Below the pieces are notes generated by a model. That model did no database searches and was not told the DNA's origin. It was given only the letters and a program-made list of their open reading frames with translations. Positions 1-9,932 of a stretch of DNA of 64,000 nucleotides are shown piece after piece. How positions within the stretch are numbered: position 1 is the first letter of the stretch; each line of letters begins with the position of its first letter. Source of the stretch: Phylloscopus collybita (Eukaryota; Chordata; Aves; Passeriformes; Phylloscopidae); contig JAJNNQ010000130.1 of NCBI GenBank assembly GCA_027886175.1, positions 13,905,501 through 13,969,500 of the forward strand. Direction: 5' to 3'. A program made the position numbers and the translations under genes.

Positions 1-131
1 ACAAACTTCATATAAGCCCCAGTTTATCTAACTAGCATTTTACTAGACATTTTAGAACTCAAAATGTTAAATGCATACTCCAAATCCCTTGTTTTATTTT
101 TAAAATCCTTGTATTTATTTCTTTTAAACAC

Positions 132-240
132 CTGTTTTTATATTTAACTTTCCTATAACTCCTTCCACAGTTTTGATATTTAAGCCCTTGATCAACTTTC
201 ACCTCACCCACATCATTATTGTGCTCCTTCTGCTGTGTGG
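132..240 (-). CDS. Candidate PLK4 coding exon 7 (divergent linker)
   Basis: An open frame with a good acceptor (TCTCAACTGTTCAG|CCACAC) in the phase needed after exon 6, rebuilding an alanine codon as in human PLK4 (INA). A possible donor is AACAG|GTGTTT. The roughly 35 codons are hydrophilic (ATQQKEHNND...) and I cannot align them with the human linker, which evolves fast here. It could be a chance open frame. Transcript evidence is needed. Confidence 0.33.
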
Positions 241-856
241 CTGAACAGTTGAGAAGGACCAAAAATTAAATAGGATTACTCAGACCATATGTTCTCTGAT
301 TCCAATTCCCTGTAGACAGGAAGGGAAGGAGTCTAGTAATATCAAACCAATAAAAGAGGCCAGAATGGATTTACAGTTTATTCTTATGATTAAATTACAT
401 TATTTGCAAATGATGTAATATGATGCACAACAAGGAACACCTCCTTCCCTTCTGTGTCTTTGTCCTTTCTTCCACCCATCCTTCTGCAGCCTTATTATCT
501 TTTTCATTCATTGAGGTCCCATCTGCTCTTATTTAGTTGTATTTGCACAAATAAATTAACAGGGCTTTCAAGTCCCCTACTAGTATTTTGTCATATATTT
601 ACACTGAGGCATTTACACAATTGAGTAGTTATGTCAGGGTCTAAAATTCTGGTTTCCCCTTTGTTTTTGGTTTTGTGGTGTTTTGTTTTGTTTGTTTGTT
701 TTCCCTAAAATACTAGTAGAAAATAACAAGCTTGTTTTAGGAAACTATGTATTCCAATTCAAGGTACAAAGAAATTAAAAGAAATAGAAAATCCCACTGA
801 AACTACTACAAGTCACTAACTTGAGTGCAAAAATACACGAGTGCTGAGTAACACAC

Positions 857-957
857 CGTTTATTTGCATGTTTCCAAGCCACTGCTGCATCGTCTCAGCC
901 TGGGACTTCTGCTCTAACAAACCAAGCTGAGGCTTCACTGGGCACAGATAATTTGAG
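857..957 (-). CDS. PLK4: PLK4 coding exon 6
   Basis: A 101-nt exon, 1.5 kb downstream of exon 5. The acceptor is TTTTGTAG|CTCAAA and the donor AACG|GTGTGT. Its 33 complete codons run from SNYLCP to [10 protein letters not shown] and align with the human PLK4 linker (SNHLCP ... QQWFGNLQIN). Phase matches the exon 5 donor. No coding frame of this kind is seen in the flanking introns. Confidence 0.88.
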
Positions 958-3900
958 CTACAAAATAAAAGCAACACACATAATCAAGACTGCAGCACAG
1001 ACACTTGCACAACAAAAGTTATAATGCTACAGCTGCAGAAACCACAACACTTAGAACATTTAGGAAATGCAGGCATTTTGTAGCTCTAGGTAGCATAGAA
1101 CACGTTTCTTTCTCAGAGGATAAAGAACAGGAAAATAAAATAGTTTCCAAATGGAATGAAAAATTATGATAATGCTGAAAGCAGTAGCTGATCTCACATC
1201 TAGCTCTTAATTGACAGCCTTGGAGAAGAGCCAGTGATGACATGACACCCTTGACCCCCATGTATCTCACTCAGCATAACAAACATGCAGCTGAAATATA
1301 CCAATCCCACCATCCAAAATAATTTGAATTTATATAAAATACAGTCAATCCCCAAAATCATAAAGATCTTTTACCAGCTTTTTAGATGATGATATATATG
1401 TAGCCACAGGTGAACTCAAGATATAATCCACATGTTGAAGGATAAAGAATACACACACAACCAGTTACTGCAGAGCCACTGATCTGTTGTAAATTCACAC
1501 TAAGCTCCTGTGAGGTTTTTTATCTCACAGGATATAGCCTGAACCTGTCTGCACTTTCTTGCAGTGATGATGACTACTTCACTGTTGGCAAGGGCTCACT
1601 TATCATCAGAACCACCCCAAAACCACAGAATTTAAACCATCTAAGTCAAGTCTTAAGACCTGGCATTTAAGATTGCTGTGCAAGCTAACTACAGGTGTAA
1701 GAAGCTTTCCTATAATCAACTATGTAAAAAAAAGTTGTAACCATTAAGTTAATCCTCACACTAACATTATTATTCTCTCATGTTTACATTCAGCATGGCT
1801 TTATGAAGTCATGGGGAACAAAAGTAAGCATTTCAGTAACATTTGCACAAATTTTTGATTCATCAATTATTTCTCAAACTAGAAACTATGCACATGGCCA
1901 CTGAACTTTGCTTATGTCAAACACTTGAGAACAGTCAAGAAAAACTTCTTACTCCATTTACTTTTCTTACAGGGAAAAGTGCTTGTTTGTCTTTTCCTTG
2001 AACTGATTTGCAAAGAGAAAATATAGGAAACTATGCCAGTTCTTAATGTGGAGAGAAATGCAGGAACTAAGATATGGAAGTCCTTATATTAAAATAGAAG
2101 ATGATTCTTTTGATATTCTGCTCATGGAAAGTCTATGGAAAGAAGCCAGGATTTTCACAAAGAAGCTACAAATAAGTACAGAACTCGATTTCAGAGTTAT
2201 CTATCTTTCCTTTCCGGTACACCACCTTTATAACCTATTGCCTAATCTTTACTAAATTTTTGTTTTATCCTCTCTCAGCATAAGAAAAAAGTCTCCTCAA
2301 GAGATCAGCAATGTTGATAATTGTACTTTGAATACCTTCTTCCCTCATCTGTCTCTTCTACAAAGAACAATTAGCAGGGCTCTCTACTACCATTACTGTG
2401 CGGAAAGAAAGAATCAACCTGCTGCGAGTGGAAAGAAGACAATAGCGGAGCTCTACATTTCTTCTAAATAAAAAACTGATTCTTACTGTGGTTGATCTTT
2501 TACAGGTGGAGAAATCTGCTCTTCAAAAGAACCAGAAGTACTAGAAGTCTTCTCCTTAAATACTTCTCCTATATCAGCATAGCTGTTGGCAGGTGAAAAG
2601 TATTCTGTGTTTTCCCTTGTTCCTATTTTAGGCTTGGAAAGCACTTCCAAAGAGTGACACCGATCCACGATGTTGGATATGCCTTGAGTCTGGCTGTGGG
2701 ATGTGCCAGACCTGTCTGAGGAGTGGGCTCTTCGGAGGTAGCGGGAATGTGGCCTCTCCTCAGCAGGCTGAGTGGTTCTTCCCCTGCCACTTAGGCCCAT
2801 TTCCTTTCCCTGACTTCCCCACGGTCGGAATGAACCACTTCCATCTCCCGATGAATTATTACTGGAATTCTTGCTTGTAGGAAAAAAAGTAATTTTATTT
2901 GGGAGTGGCTGTCCAACTAACAGCTTCTTCTTGTCCTTCAAGCAGCCGCTGGTACTGATGCTGGAAGAGCCCGTGAAGGTTGTAGAGATGGTGGCATTTC
3001 CACTATCCATGGAATCTTCTGAGGTTCCCAAATCTCTGCTCCGTGCAGAGCTACCCCTGGACATAAAAGGATGATCCAACACTGAGGAAAGACTCAGGCG
3101 ATCTGCCGGGTTTTTGCGCAGTAACCTGTGAATGAGGTCCTGCGCCTCTCTGGACAAGAAGGCTGGCATTTCATAATCTGCCAGCACCACTTTATTCAGC
3201 GTGTTCCTGACTGTGTCCGTGTCAAAAGGCGGCTTTCCAATGAGCAGAGTGTAGAACATACAGCCCAGAGACCACACGTCAGACTCCAGCCCGTGCGGGC
3301 TCCTCGTGGCTATCTCCGGAGAAATGTAATTCGGAGTCCCACACATGGTGTAATGCTTCTCGTGAGGCATCTTCAGCTGAGCCGCCAACCCAAAATCAGC
3401 AATCTTGACATTCATGTTGTTGGTGAGTAAGATATTGGAGAGGGTGAGGTCCCGGTGCAATATTCCGTGGGAATGGAGGTACAGCATACCCGTGATAATC
3501 TGGTGCAAGAAGTGTCGCGCTGTCAAAACAAAACCAGGTGTTGATTTGAAATCAGAGCTCTGAGGATAACTCAGCTTTAAGGCTGCTTTTTGTCTTGCTT
3601 CTATTTTTTTCTTATTTTTAATAAAAAGAATGTTACAAGGCTGTTTAGGTGTCAGACTAGTGAAATTGGAATTAACTTTCTGCTTTCTACTTTCAGCGAA
3701 ATGGCACAGCTTTGTTTTAATCTCACGAAAGCTTACGTCACGCAGGAAACAGAACTGGAAATATTTTCAATTGGCCCAAACTTTTTAAAATTAGGTTCTT
3801 AAGAATTAAAGCTAAGTTGCTCATCACTTTTAGAAACAGATACAAATTAAACTAGAGATGCCTGTATAGCAACACCCATTAATCCAGTCCCGTGGCCTGC

Positions 3901-5741
3901 ATCCCAAAAAAACCCTTTCGATAGCAGTATCATGGAATTAAATTAGAAACTGATAGAGAAGTAAGTAAGCTGGAAGAACTGACCAAGAGGTGAGCAGTGA
4001 GGTGAATCTGGAAGCAGTAAAGGCAGAAGTTGGCAGTTTTCCTGTTCTTCTTTTCTCTCCCTATTCTTGACCCACATTTCAACACAATTCTAATTACAAA
4101 GGTAAGCTCTACCTTCTATCTGCCTCTGACTTCTAAGATCACCATCTTTTTATACTCCAAATAACACAAACAGAAACAAATGTATATAGAAATGCAAGTG
4201 AATATATGAACAATAACTATTAATCTCTAGATTATCACTGACACAAGATTTTAAGGTATAGAAATTTTGATGGCAGCTTTAAATACTCTTCCTCTAGAAT
4301 TAAATATTTATTGAGTGAGCCAAAACATTAATGCAGAGGGCTCCACCGACCAAAAAAAAAATCTCACCTTCATCTTCTGAAAAGGGTTTCTTTCTGTTCT
4401 TTATGTATCTGCTCATTTCACCATTGTGACATATCTCAAGTATCAAGTATACGTAGTTGCTATCTTCAAAATAGTTATAAAGCTGGAACATACAACAAGG
4501 CAAAAATTAAATTCCATTTTGTAGACTGTGCAGCAAGTCCTATACAGCCCTATCCACAAACCCCATGGTTCTTACCTCAAGTATAGATGGATGCTTTAGC
4601 TGACAATGTATTTTCACCTCATTCTGAACCCTCTGCACCATTCCAACTTTGTGCATGGCTTTTTTGTCTATCTGTAAGTGGACCACAGCATAACTCAGAT
4701 GTTTAGTGCATTAAGTGCCTGACAATTTTTAAATATAAACAAGTTTTCACATAGTTTAACTTAATATACTCTTTTAATGAACAAGTACAATAGATAATTG
4801 GAGGAACACAACTGAAAGCAGTCAAGTGTTAACATAATCAATACTAACACTTATTAATTTTTTTTCTGAAATACTTAAGCAGAGAAACTTAAATCTGATT
4901 TTGCCATGCAGATAGGCTAAATACAGTCAACACTAAAAAGCATTTCTATTAATTAACAAGTCTATTTGGTTGTGGTGCATCTTTCAGGATCGAGTCGCAA
5001 TCTTAATGTCTGTTATACACAAATATTCAACTCAAACATCAGTGCCCAGCTGCATAACCCCAACCTGTTGCAACTTTGCATTGGTCTCTAGGGAGACGAA
5101 CACTTCCTTGGCCGGCTGCCTTACCATTTTGATGGCCACTTCCAGGCCGGTTTTCAGGGATACTGCTCTGTAGACCCCTGCGAAGGAGCCCTTCCCCAGG
5201 AGGTTCCCCACCTTGAAATCCTGTAAGACGAACAAACCAGCCTTGTTAGCCCGGGGCTTTGTCAGTCAGGCTTCGCAGCGCCTCTCCCGACGCGGACCCT
5301 CCCACCAGAGGTGGGGAGCCCACACACCCCCGAGATCCGGGCAAACTCCGAGGCGGCCCGGGGGTACCTGGAGGGAGCTCTCCGGGGCACGGCGGCGGGG
5401 CCCGGCAGGACCGCACAGCCACCCCCGCTGCATTCTCCTGCCGGCACCGCACTGGCGCCGGCGCTGCCCGGGGCGGCGCGGCCGGGCCGCCTTCCCGCCG
5501 ACTCTCCCGCCGCGGCTCCCGGGACGCGGGATACACCCGCCCCCCGCTACCATGGCAGCGGCCGTGGAGCCGCCGCTCCCCACAAACACGTGTGGACGGG
5601 GCGAAGGCGCGGGAGGAATCGCGCTCCCGCAAACACCCGCCGGGAGCGGGACGAGCCCGCGCCCGGCCCCTCCGCGCCCCCGCGGGCGGCGGGAGGGGCT
5701 GCGCGCCGCACCTCTATCCTCTCGCCGATGCAGGTCGCCAT
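857..5741 (-). CDS. PLK4: PLK4, polo-like kinase 4 (5' part, exons 1-6)
   Basis: Serine/threonine kinase that starts centriole duplication. Six exons join in frame: 5712-5741, 5125-5220, 4576-4671, 4368-4482, 2487-3519 and 857-957, all with GT-AG introns. The start ATG at 5741 has G at -3 and +4. Reading the joined frame: glycine loop GKGSFAG at residues 19-25, lysine K41, HRD with D136, DFG with D154, and activation-loop T170. These numbers equal the human ones. After the kinase domain (about 12-265) comes a DSGNAT phosphodegron at 284-289, the known beta-TrCP/SCF site by which PLK4 limits its own level. The Ser/Thr-rich linker follows, and exon 6 aligns with the human linker (QQWxGNxQIN core). 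Human PLK4 is 970 residues, so the remaining linker and polo boxes lie beyond the left edge, apart from a possible exon at 132-240. The promoter is in the CpG island just upstream. Confidence 0.95.
2487..3519 (-). CDS. PLK4: PLK4 coding exon 5 (large kinase and linker exon)
   Basis: A 1033-nt exon with the catalytic HRD loop, DFG motif, activation segment, the whole C-lobe, the DSGNAT degron (284-289) and the start of the Ser-rich linker. The acceptor is TTTGACAG|CGCGAC. The donor CA|GTAAGA is set by exon 6, which continues the frame through a split histidine codon. An in-frame TAA begins two bases after the donor junction, so intron retention would stop translation at once. Confidence 0.95.
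4368..4482 (-). CDS. PLK4: PLK4 coding exon 4
   Basis: Starts [13 protein letters not shown] and ends FSEDE; it covers the kinase hinge. The acceptor is TTCCAG|CTTTAT and the donor GAAG|GTGAGA, phase 1. It joins exon 5 through a split alanine codon. Confidence 0.96.
4576..4671 (-). CDS. PLK4: PLK4 coding exon 3
   Basis: Thirty-two codons beginning IDKKAMHK and ending HPSILE, the alpha-C helix region of the kinase N-lobe. The acceptor is TTACAG|ATAGAC and the donor GAG|GTAAGA. It was found by reading the minus strand, since the open frame is short. Confidence 0.95.
5125..5220 (-). CDS. PLK4: PLK4 coding exon 2
   Basis: Thirty-two codons holding the glycine-rich ATP loop ([11 protein letters not shown]) and the catalytic lysine in AIKM (K41). 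The acceptor is TTACAG|GATTTC and the donor ATG|GTAAGG; phase 0 at both ends. Confidence 0.96.
5712..5741 (-). CDS. PLK4: PLK4 coding exon 1
   Basis: Ten codons, [10 protein letters not shown], the conserved PLK4 N-terminus. The donor is GAG|GTGCGG, phase 0. The ATG lies within a CpG island and has a strong start context (G at -3, G at +4). Confidence 0.93.
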
Positions 5742-5894
5742 GGCGCCGGCCGCTCTCCCTCGGGTCCCGCTACCGGTCGTGCCGAGGGCCTGGGCCGCGG
5801 TTGCCCATTAGGGCGCCCCGGGCCGCCCGCCCCGGCGCAGCCCCGCTCGCTCCCGGGCCCGGCGGCGGCCGCTCCGCGCCCCCCCCGCCGACAT

Positions 5895-5910
5895 TTTGAA
5901 AAGTCGCGCC
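5895..5910 (-). promoter_or_regulatory. PLK4: CDE/CHR-like cell-cycle element, PLK4 promoter
   Basis: TTTGAA at 5895-5900 (TTCAAA on the gene strand), four bases, then CGCGCC at 5905-5910. This is the CHR hexamer with a CDE-like GC motif at the four-base spacing known for DREAM-regulated genes. It is about 155-170 bp upstream of the ATG. From memory, human PLK4 is repressed through CDE/CHR sites. Orientation relative to the gene is reversed from the usual order, so the call is tentative. Confidence 0.5.
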
Positions 5911-5952
5911 GTTACCCCCCGGCCCCGCCCCGCCCCGGGACGAGGCTGCGTC

Positions 5953-5968
5953 TGACGCAATCGCGTCA
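5953..5968. promoter_or_regulatory. PLK4: Palindromic CRE-like site, PLK4 promoter
   Basis: TGACGC-AATC-GCGTCA: a perfect 6-bp inverted repeat of CRE half-sites around a 4-bp spacer, about 215-230 bp upstream of the PLK4 ATG. Human PLK4 transcription is reported to be driven by a CRE and NRF1 sites, and an NRF1 site lies about 95 bp further upstream. Confidence 0.55.
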
Positions 5969-6063
5969 CGCAGCGGCGAGCGCGCGGCCCTCGCGGCCGG
6001 ACTGGGGGAGGACCTGCCGCGCGTGCCCGGGACGTGGCGTGGCGTGGCCGGGCAGCCGTTACG

Positions 6064-6073
6064 GCGCATGCGC
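6064..6073. promoter_or_regulatory. PLK4: NRF1 consensus site, PLK4 promoter
   Basis: GCGCATGCGC, the full palindromic NRF1 motif, at the outer edge of the CpG island and about 325 bp upstream of the ATG. NRF1 is a known activator of the human PLK4 promoter (established knowledge, recalled). Confidence 0.65.
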
Positions 6074-6129
6074 GGTGGGGGGCGCGTGGGGTCTGTGGTG
6101 TGCGCGCGCGGGTCGTCTTAGCCCGGTAT

Positions 6130-7075
6130 GTCCCTGGGTGAGGGAGTCCCGGAATGTTGAGGGGTTGTCCTGGAGATTATCTGGTCCCCGCTGTAGGGAC
6201 AGGGACACATCTGATCAAGTTGCCCGGGACCTTACCCCACCTGGCGTTTTGAATACTGCTTGTAATGGGGCGTCCACAACCTCCCTGGGCAGTCTGTTCA
6301 GTGTCTCACCACCCTCGCAGTAAAAAAGTCTTCCTAATACCAAACCTATATTTCTTCCCTCTCAATGTGTATCCAGTACTTCTTGTCCCATCACTGCAGT
6401 TTCTTATGATGAGTCCCTTTCCCACTTCCATATTGGAAGGTTAGATATTGGAAGGTTACTCTGTCTCTATTCGGTCTTCTCCAGGATGAACAGCTCCAGC
6501 TTTCTCTGCCTGTCCTCCCAGGGCAGGTGCTTCACTCCTCATCAGCCTTGTGGCCCTCCTCTGGACTTGCTCCAACAGTTCTGTCCTAATGTTGGGGACA
6601 CCAGAATGTACAGGGTGCTGCTCTAGGTGGAGTCTCACCAGAGCAGAGGGAAAGAATCACCTCCTTTGACCTGCTGGCCATGCTCCTTTGGGTGCAGCCC
6701 AGGATTCCCTTGGCTTTCTGGGCCGTGAGGGCTCACTGCCAGCTCATGCTGAGTTTTTTTATTGATCATCACCCCCAAGTCTTTCTCTGCAGGGCTGCCC
6801 TCTAGCACTTCTCTGCCCAACCCGTTGGGATTGCCACAATGCAGGTGTAGGACCTGGCACTTGGCTTTGTTGAACTTCATGACGTTTGCCTCGGCTCACC
6901 CTCAGGCTGGTCAAGGTCCCTCAGGATGGCATCACTTCACTCCAGCCTGTCAGCTGCTCCACACAGCTTGGAGTTGTCAGCCTTTGCTGAGGCTGCACTT
7001 GATCCCACTGTCCATGTCACCGACCAAGATGTTGAAGACTATTGACCCCAGTACTGATCCGAGGGACGCTGCTTT
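6130..7075 (-). mobile_element. CR1 LINE, 3' part (antisense to the + strand)
   Basis: About 0.95 kb of the CR1 non-LTR retrotransposon common in birds, with its 3' side at low coordinates. The minus strand at 6635-6880 still shows the end of reverse-transcriptase ORF2 (MKFNKAKCQVLHL, then EKDLGVM). Plus-strand phrases typical of antisense CR1 include the stretches around 6500-6560, 6880-6960 and 7000-7040. It is frame-broken and truncated at the 5' end. It sits immediately upstream of the PLK4 CpG island. Confidence 0.9.
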
Positions 7076-9595
7076 CAGCTGTAAGTCATGTTTTTTGCAA
7101 ACAAATTCCTCTTGGGTCTTTAATCTTTTTCAAGTGTACTGCAAGTCCCACTTCTGTTAGTGTGTTCCAGACTAATAGGAGGAATTCCAGATACAAGTTA
7201 TGCTGGTTTTGTGGTGGTTGTTGCTGTAATTATTGTTTGAATACAGCACAGCTTTTCTTTGAATTGTCTTCTCTGACAAGGAGGTGCAATGTGTCAGGCA
7301 AAACAGAGAGGCCTTTGCAGCTGCTTTAATTCTTTGTGGACTTAATTCCCAAGTACCTTGTTTAATTTTCTGAAAATGCTATTTCCAACTATTTTTTTTC
7401 TGCTGAAATAGTTTCTGAACTGCAAGTTTAAAGAAAAACACAAGTGAAGATTATCAGGAATGAACTTCATTCCATCATCTGTGCTTATCATGCTCTTCTT
7501 GACACAAATCTTCCTTTAACCTGAGGTGCTAACACATTATTGGGTGGACCTCTGAGTGATATGCCTGTATGTGACTTTAAAAGTATTGAGTATTGACTCT
7601 TTTGTAGTGTGTTTTATCTAAAATACAGGGTAAAACAAAATCATGGAGCCATGTATGAGGATTCTCATACATGTGTTCTTCGGCTCCTTCATTTCACTTT
7701 TGTTTATCATGACTGATGTGAAACAAAGCAACAAAGTTGAAACAAATTTATTTTTATGGGGTAGATGCCTTTGCTGGATGCCAGGTGTCATTGATGAATT
7801 TTCTTACTGTAGTTAAGGTGAATTTAAAATGTGAGGGAACATCTTCAAGATCCATTACCTCAGAATTTGTTTACAATCTCATGTCCTTTTTCTATGTATT
7901 GTTTACAATCTCACATGCCTTTTCTATATATTGTTTACATTCTCGTGTGCTATTATATTATTTTTTAATTAATTAAAAATTAAATTAATTTTTGGGCAAG
8001 TATGCCTTCAAGCAATATTTAGACTCAATCCCTGTAGTGAGCTTAATGCTTTTTTCCCCCATTTCTTATTTTTCAATTGGTTGTTCAGTTGTGTTTTTAT
8101 TTCTTTCTTGATGTTCAGATGCAGCACTGTTTGCACAAGCTGAAGCTCTATGTCTTCTTTTGTGTGTGTGAAAAACGATGTTTCACCTTTTTATGTTGAT
8201 TTATAAATTTAATAAAAATAAAATAGAATAAAAATAGACAATAAGGAGACAGAATAAGGTAGCTCTCAGCTGAGGGTGCAAAGCAACACACCGCCCATTC
8301 CAGATTTCTTGATATTTAAAAGTCTTGGTGTTACATATTTAAATAAGCTAATCCATGATTCACATATTCATTTTGGTTTCAAGACCCCCCTAAGCATACA
8401 GTTTATCTGTGGGATTCCATGCAGTCTAGATGTGTGTTGTAAATCTGTCTTCCAAAGATTCAAACTCTCAAAGGCTTAATTGTTCTTTATCAGAAATCTT
8501 TAGTTCAGGAATTCCAGACGTCCCTTCTGTCTTCTATCTAGTTGAGGAGTTAAAAAAAGGACAACCCCCATCTCTACTTTGTTACAATCTGAAAATATAC
8601 CTTCATTACATTTTTAACTTCCACAAATAAAAGGAAATACAGTACAACCTTCTTACATTATATGTATAACATTCATTTCAATATTTGCGAAAAGCCAACT
8701 CCAAAATGTGCATTTGTAACAGTGTGACAGGACTGTTCATGTAGCTACACAGTGAAGCAGATGTAGGAATTGGTTTGGGCTGGGGAAAAGATTTTTATTT
8801 TTTTGGTTTCTATTTGTTTAGCCTGCCTTCTAAATTATCCCACCTCATAAACATCTTGCTGTCTCCTTCTGTACCAGGGGAATGCTCCCAAAGTTATTTT
8901 CGCTACGGCAGGCATCCAGGATGCAAGGAGGAGGTGGAGTGATTGAGCACTTCACCTTCTCCAGTGTTTGCCAGCTTGTGGCTGTGAACTCGAGCAGTTC
9001 CCCCACCATCTGCCAACTTTCATTGTTGAAATAAAATACAGAGGTGGCTTGTAATCAAGCTGCACTTTCTCCTTCCTGCACTCCTTAATGGGTGTAAAAT
9101 GGATTGTGGATAAGTGTTTGTGTCAGTCGCTCAGAATCCTTACAGGTAAACCAGGAGCTGTGTGAGTGATTAAACAGACCTGGTGTGTCATCACTGGCTT
9201 CAGTAACTAGGGTGGAAGATTAGTAAAAAGGAGACTTTTCATTTAATTTCAAGGCTAGATTATTTACCAGAAGAGTGATGAAGCTGCACCTCCATTGCTT
9301 GTCCAGCCTGCAACATGCAGTGAAATGATGCTTTCCTCTGTCTCATTAAAAAGGAACTCGAATCACTCTTCTGTTGTTGGATTGCATTTATGACTGCAGG
9401 GGTCAGCATCTGCTGTGAGCACAGCTTGTGAGACAAACTAACGATGTAACAAATCCTTTGCCAACTCTTTTTATCAGAGGGCACAGATACCTAATCTTGT
9501 TCTCAAGGCTTCAGCATTGAAAGAAATGCTATCATAAAGTCTTCTTTAAAGAGTTTTAAGATAGTAATAGGAGGACTCCCTTAAAATAGGGCATG
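7076..9595. other. Intergenic, no gene recognised
   Basis: AT-rich DNA between the CR1 fragment and a small LTR-like element. It holds the 32-bp tandem repeat at 7867-7962 and an A/T-only block at about 7961-7990. Short open frames only; none resembles a known protein. Confidence 0.7.
7867..7962. repeat. 32-bp tandem repeat, three copies
   Basis: Units begin TTGTTTACA at 7867, 7899 and 7931, an exact 32-bp spacing. Copies 1 and 2 are very similar and copy 3 has decayed towards the A/T block that follows. Confidence 0.8.
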
Positions 9596-9601
9596 CAGAC
9601 C

Positions 9602-9926
9602 CAAAGTGTTCCCTCCCTCTGCCCTCCTGGCCGGGCCGCTAGCTCAGATTCTGGGGGGCTTTGGGCAAGGAAGACTTCAAGATAGGGAAAGAGACCCAAA
9701 TGAGGCTCCTTTTCTCAGGATGTTCCAAGGCTTTATTCTTGAAGGGGTTCCAGGGGCAAAAGAGGCTGAACAAGGAAAAGCATGGGTTTATCTAGACCCT
9801 CTGTCCCAGGACAGATAGCTGGCACTGAGCCAATTGGTCAGAGATGGGGGGAAGGTAGGGTCAAACTACAAGTTACAGGCTTTGGGGTTCCTTTTGGGGT
9901 AAACCATTCCCCAGAGGGATACAACA
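9602..9926 (-). mobile_element. Small LTR-like element (about 325 bp)
   Basis: Read on the minus strand it begins TGTTGTATCC at 9926, contains an AATAAA polyadenylation signal (9732-9737) followed by a U5-like stretch, and is bracketed by the 6-bp direct repeat CAGACC (9596-9601 and 9927-9932). A 6-bp target duplication fits a class II (ERVK-like) avian LTR. The inner end is TTTG rather than CA, so that boundary is unsure. No internal retroviral region is attached. Confidence 0.5.
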
Positions 9927-9932
9927 CAGACC

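Larger units (their letters stand above)
241..5711 (-). other. PLK4: PLK4 introns 1-6
   Basis: Introns are 5221-5711 (GC-rich, inside the CpG island), 5672 nt region excluded; 4672-5124; 4483-4575; 3520-4367; 958-2486; and, if exon 7 is real, 241-856. They are AT-rich apart from intron 1. A T/G-rich low-complexity stretch lies at about 664-703. I see no RNA gene or mobile element in them. Confidence 0.75.
5235..6125. promoter_or_regulatory. PLK4: CpG island over PLK4 exon 1 and promoter
   Basis: About 0.9 kb very rich in C+G with dense CpG, in otherwise AT-rich DNA. It spans PLK4 intron 1, exon 1 and about 380 bp upstream. It includes GC boxes (5923-5936) and the elements listed separately. 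The long open frames on both strands here are products of base composition. Confidence 0.9.

Noticed and set aside
2046..2255. Plus-strand 69-codon frame in PLK4 intron 5
   Set aside because: No similarity recognised and opposite strand to the gene. The true next exon is at 857-957.
5259..6323. A 354-codon open frame on the plus strand across the PLK4 CpG island
   Set aside because: Its Arg/Pro/Gly/Ala-rich content reflects GC-rich DNA with few stop codons. Several overlapping frames are open on both strands, it crosses PLK4 exon 1 and ends in the CR1 element.
6635..6880. Minus-strand frame resembling a reverse-transcriptase end
   Set aside because: As a host gene: it is the tail of CR1 ORF2 and is annotated as part of the LINE.
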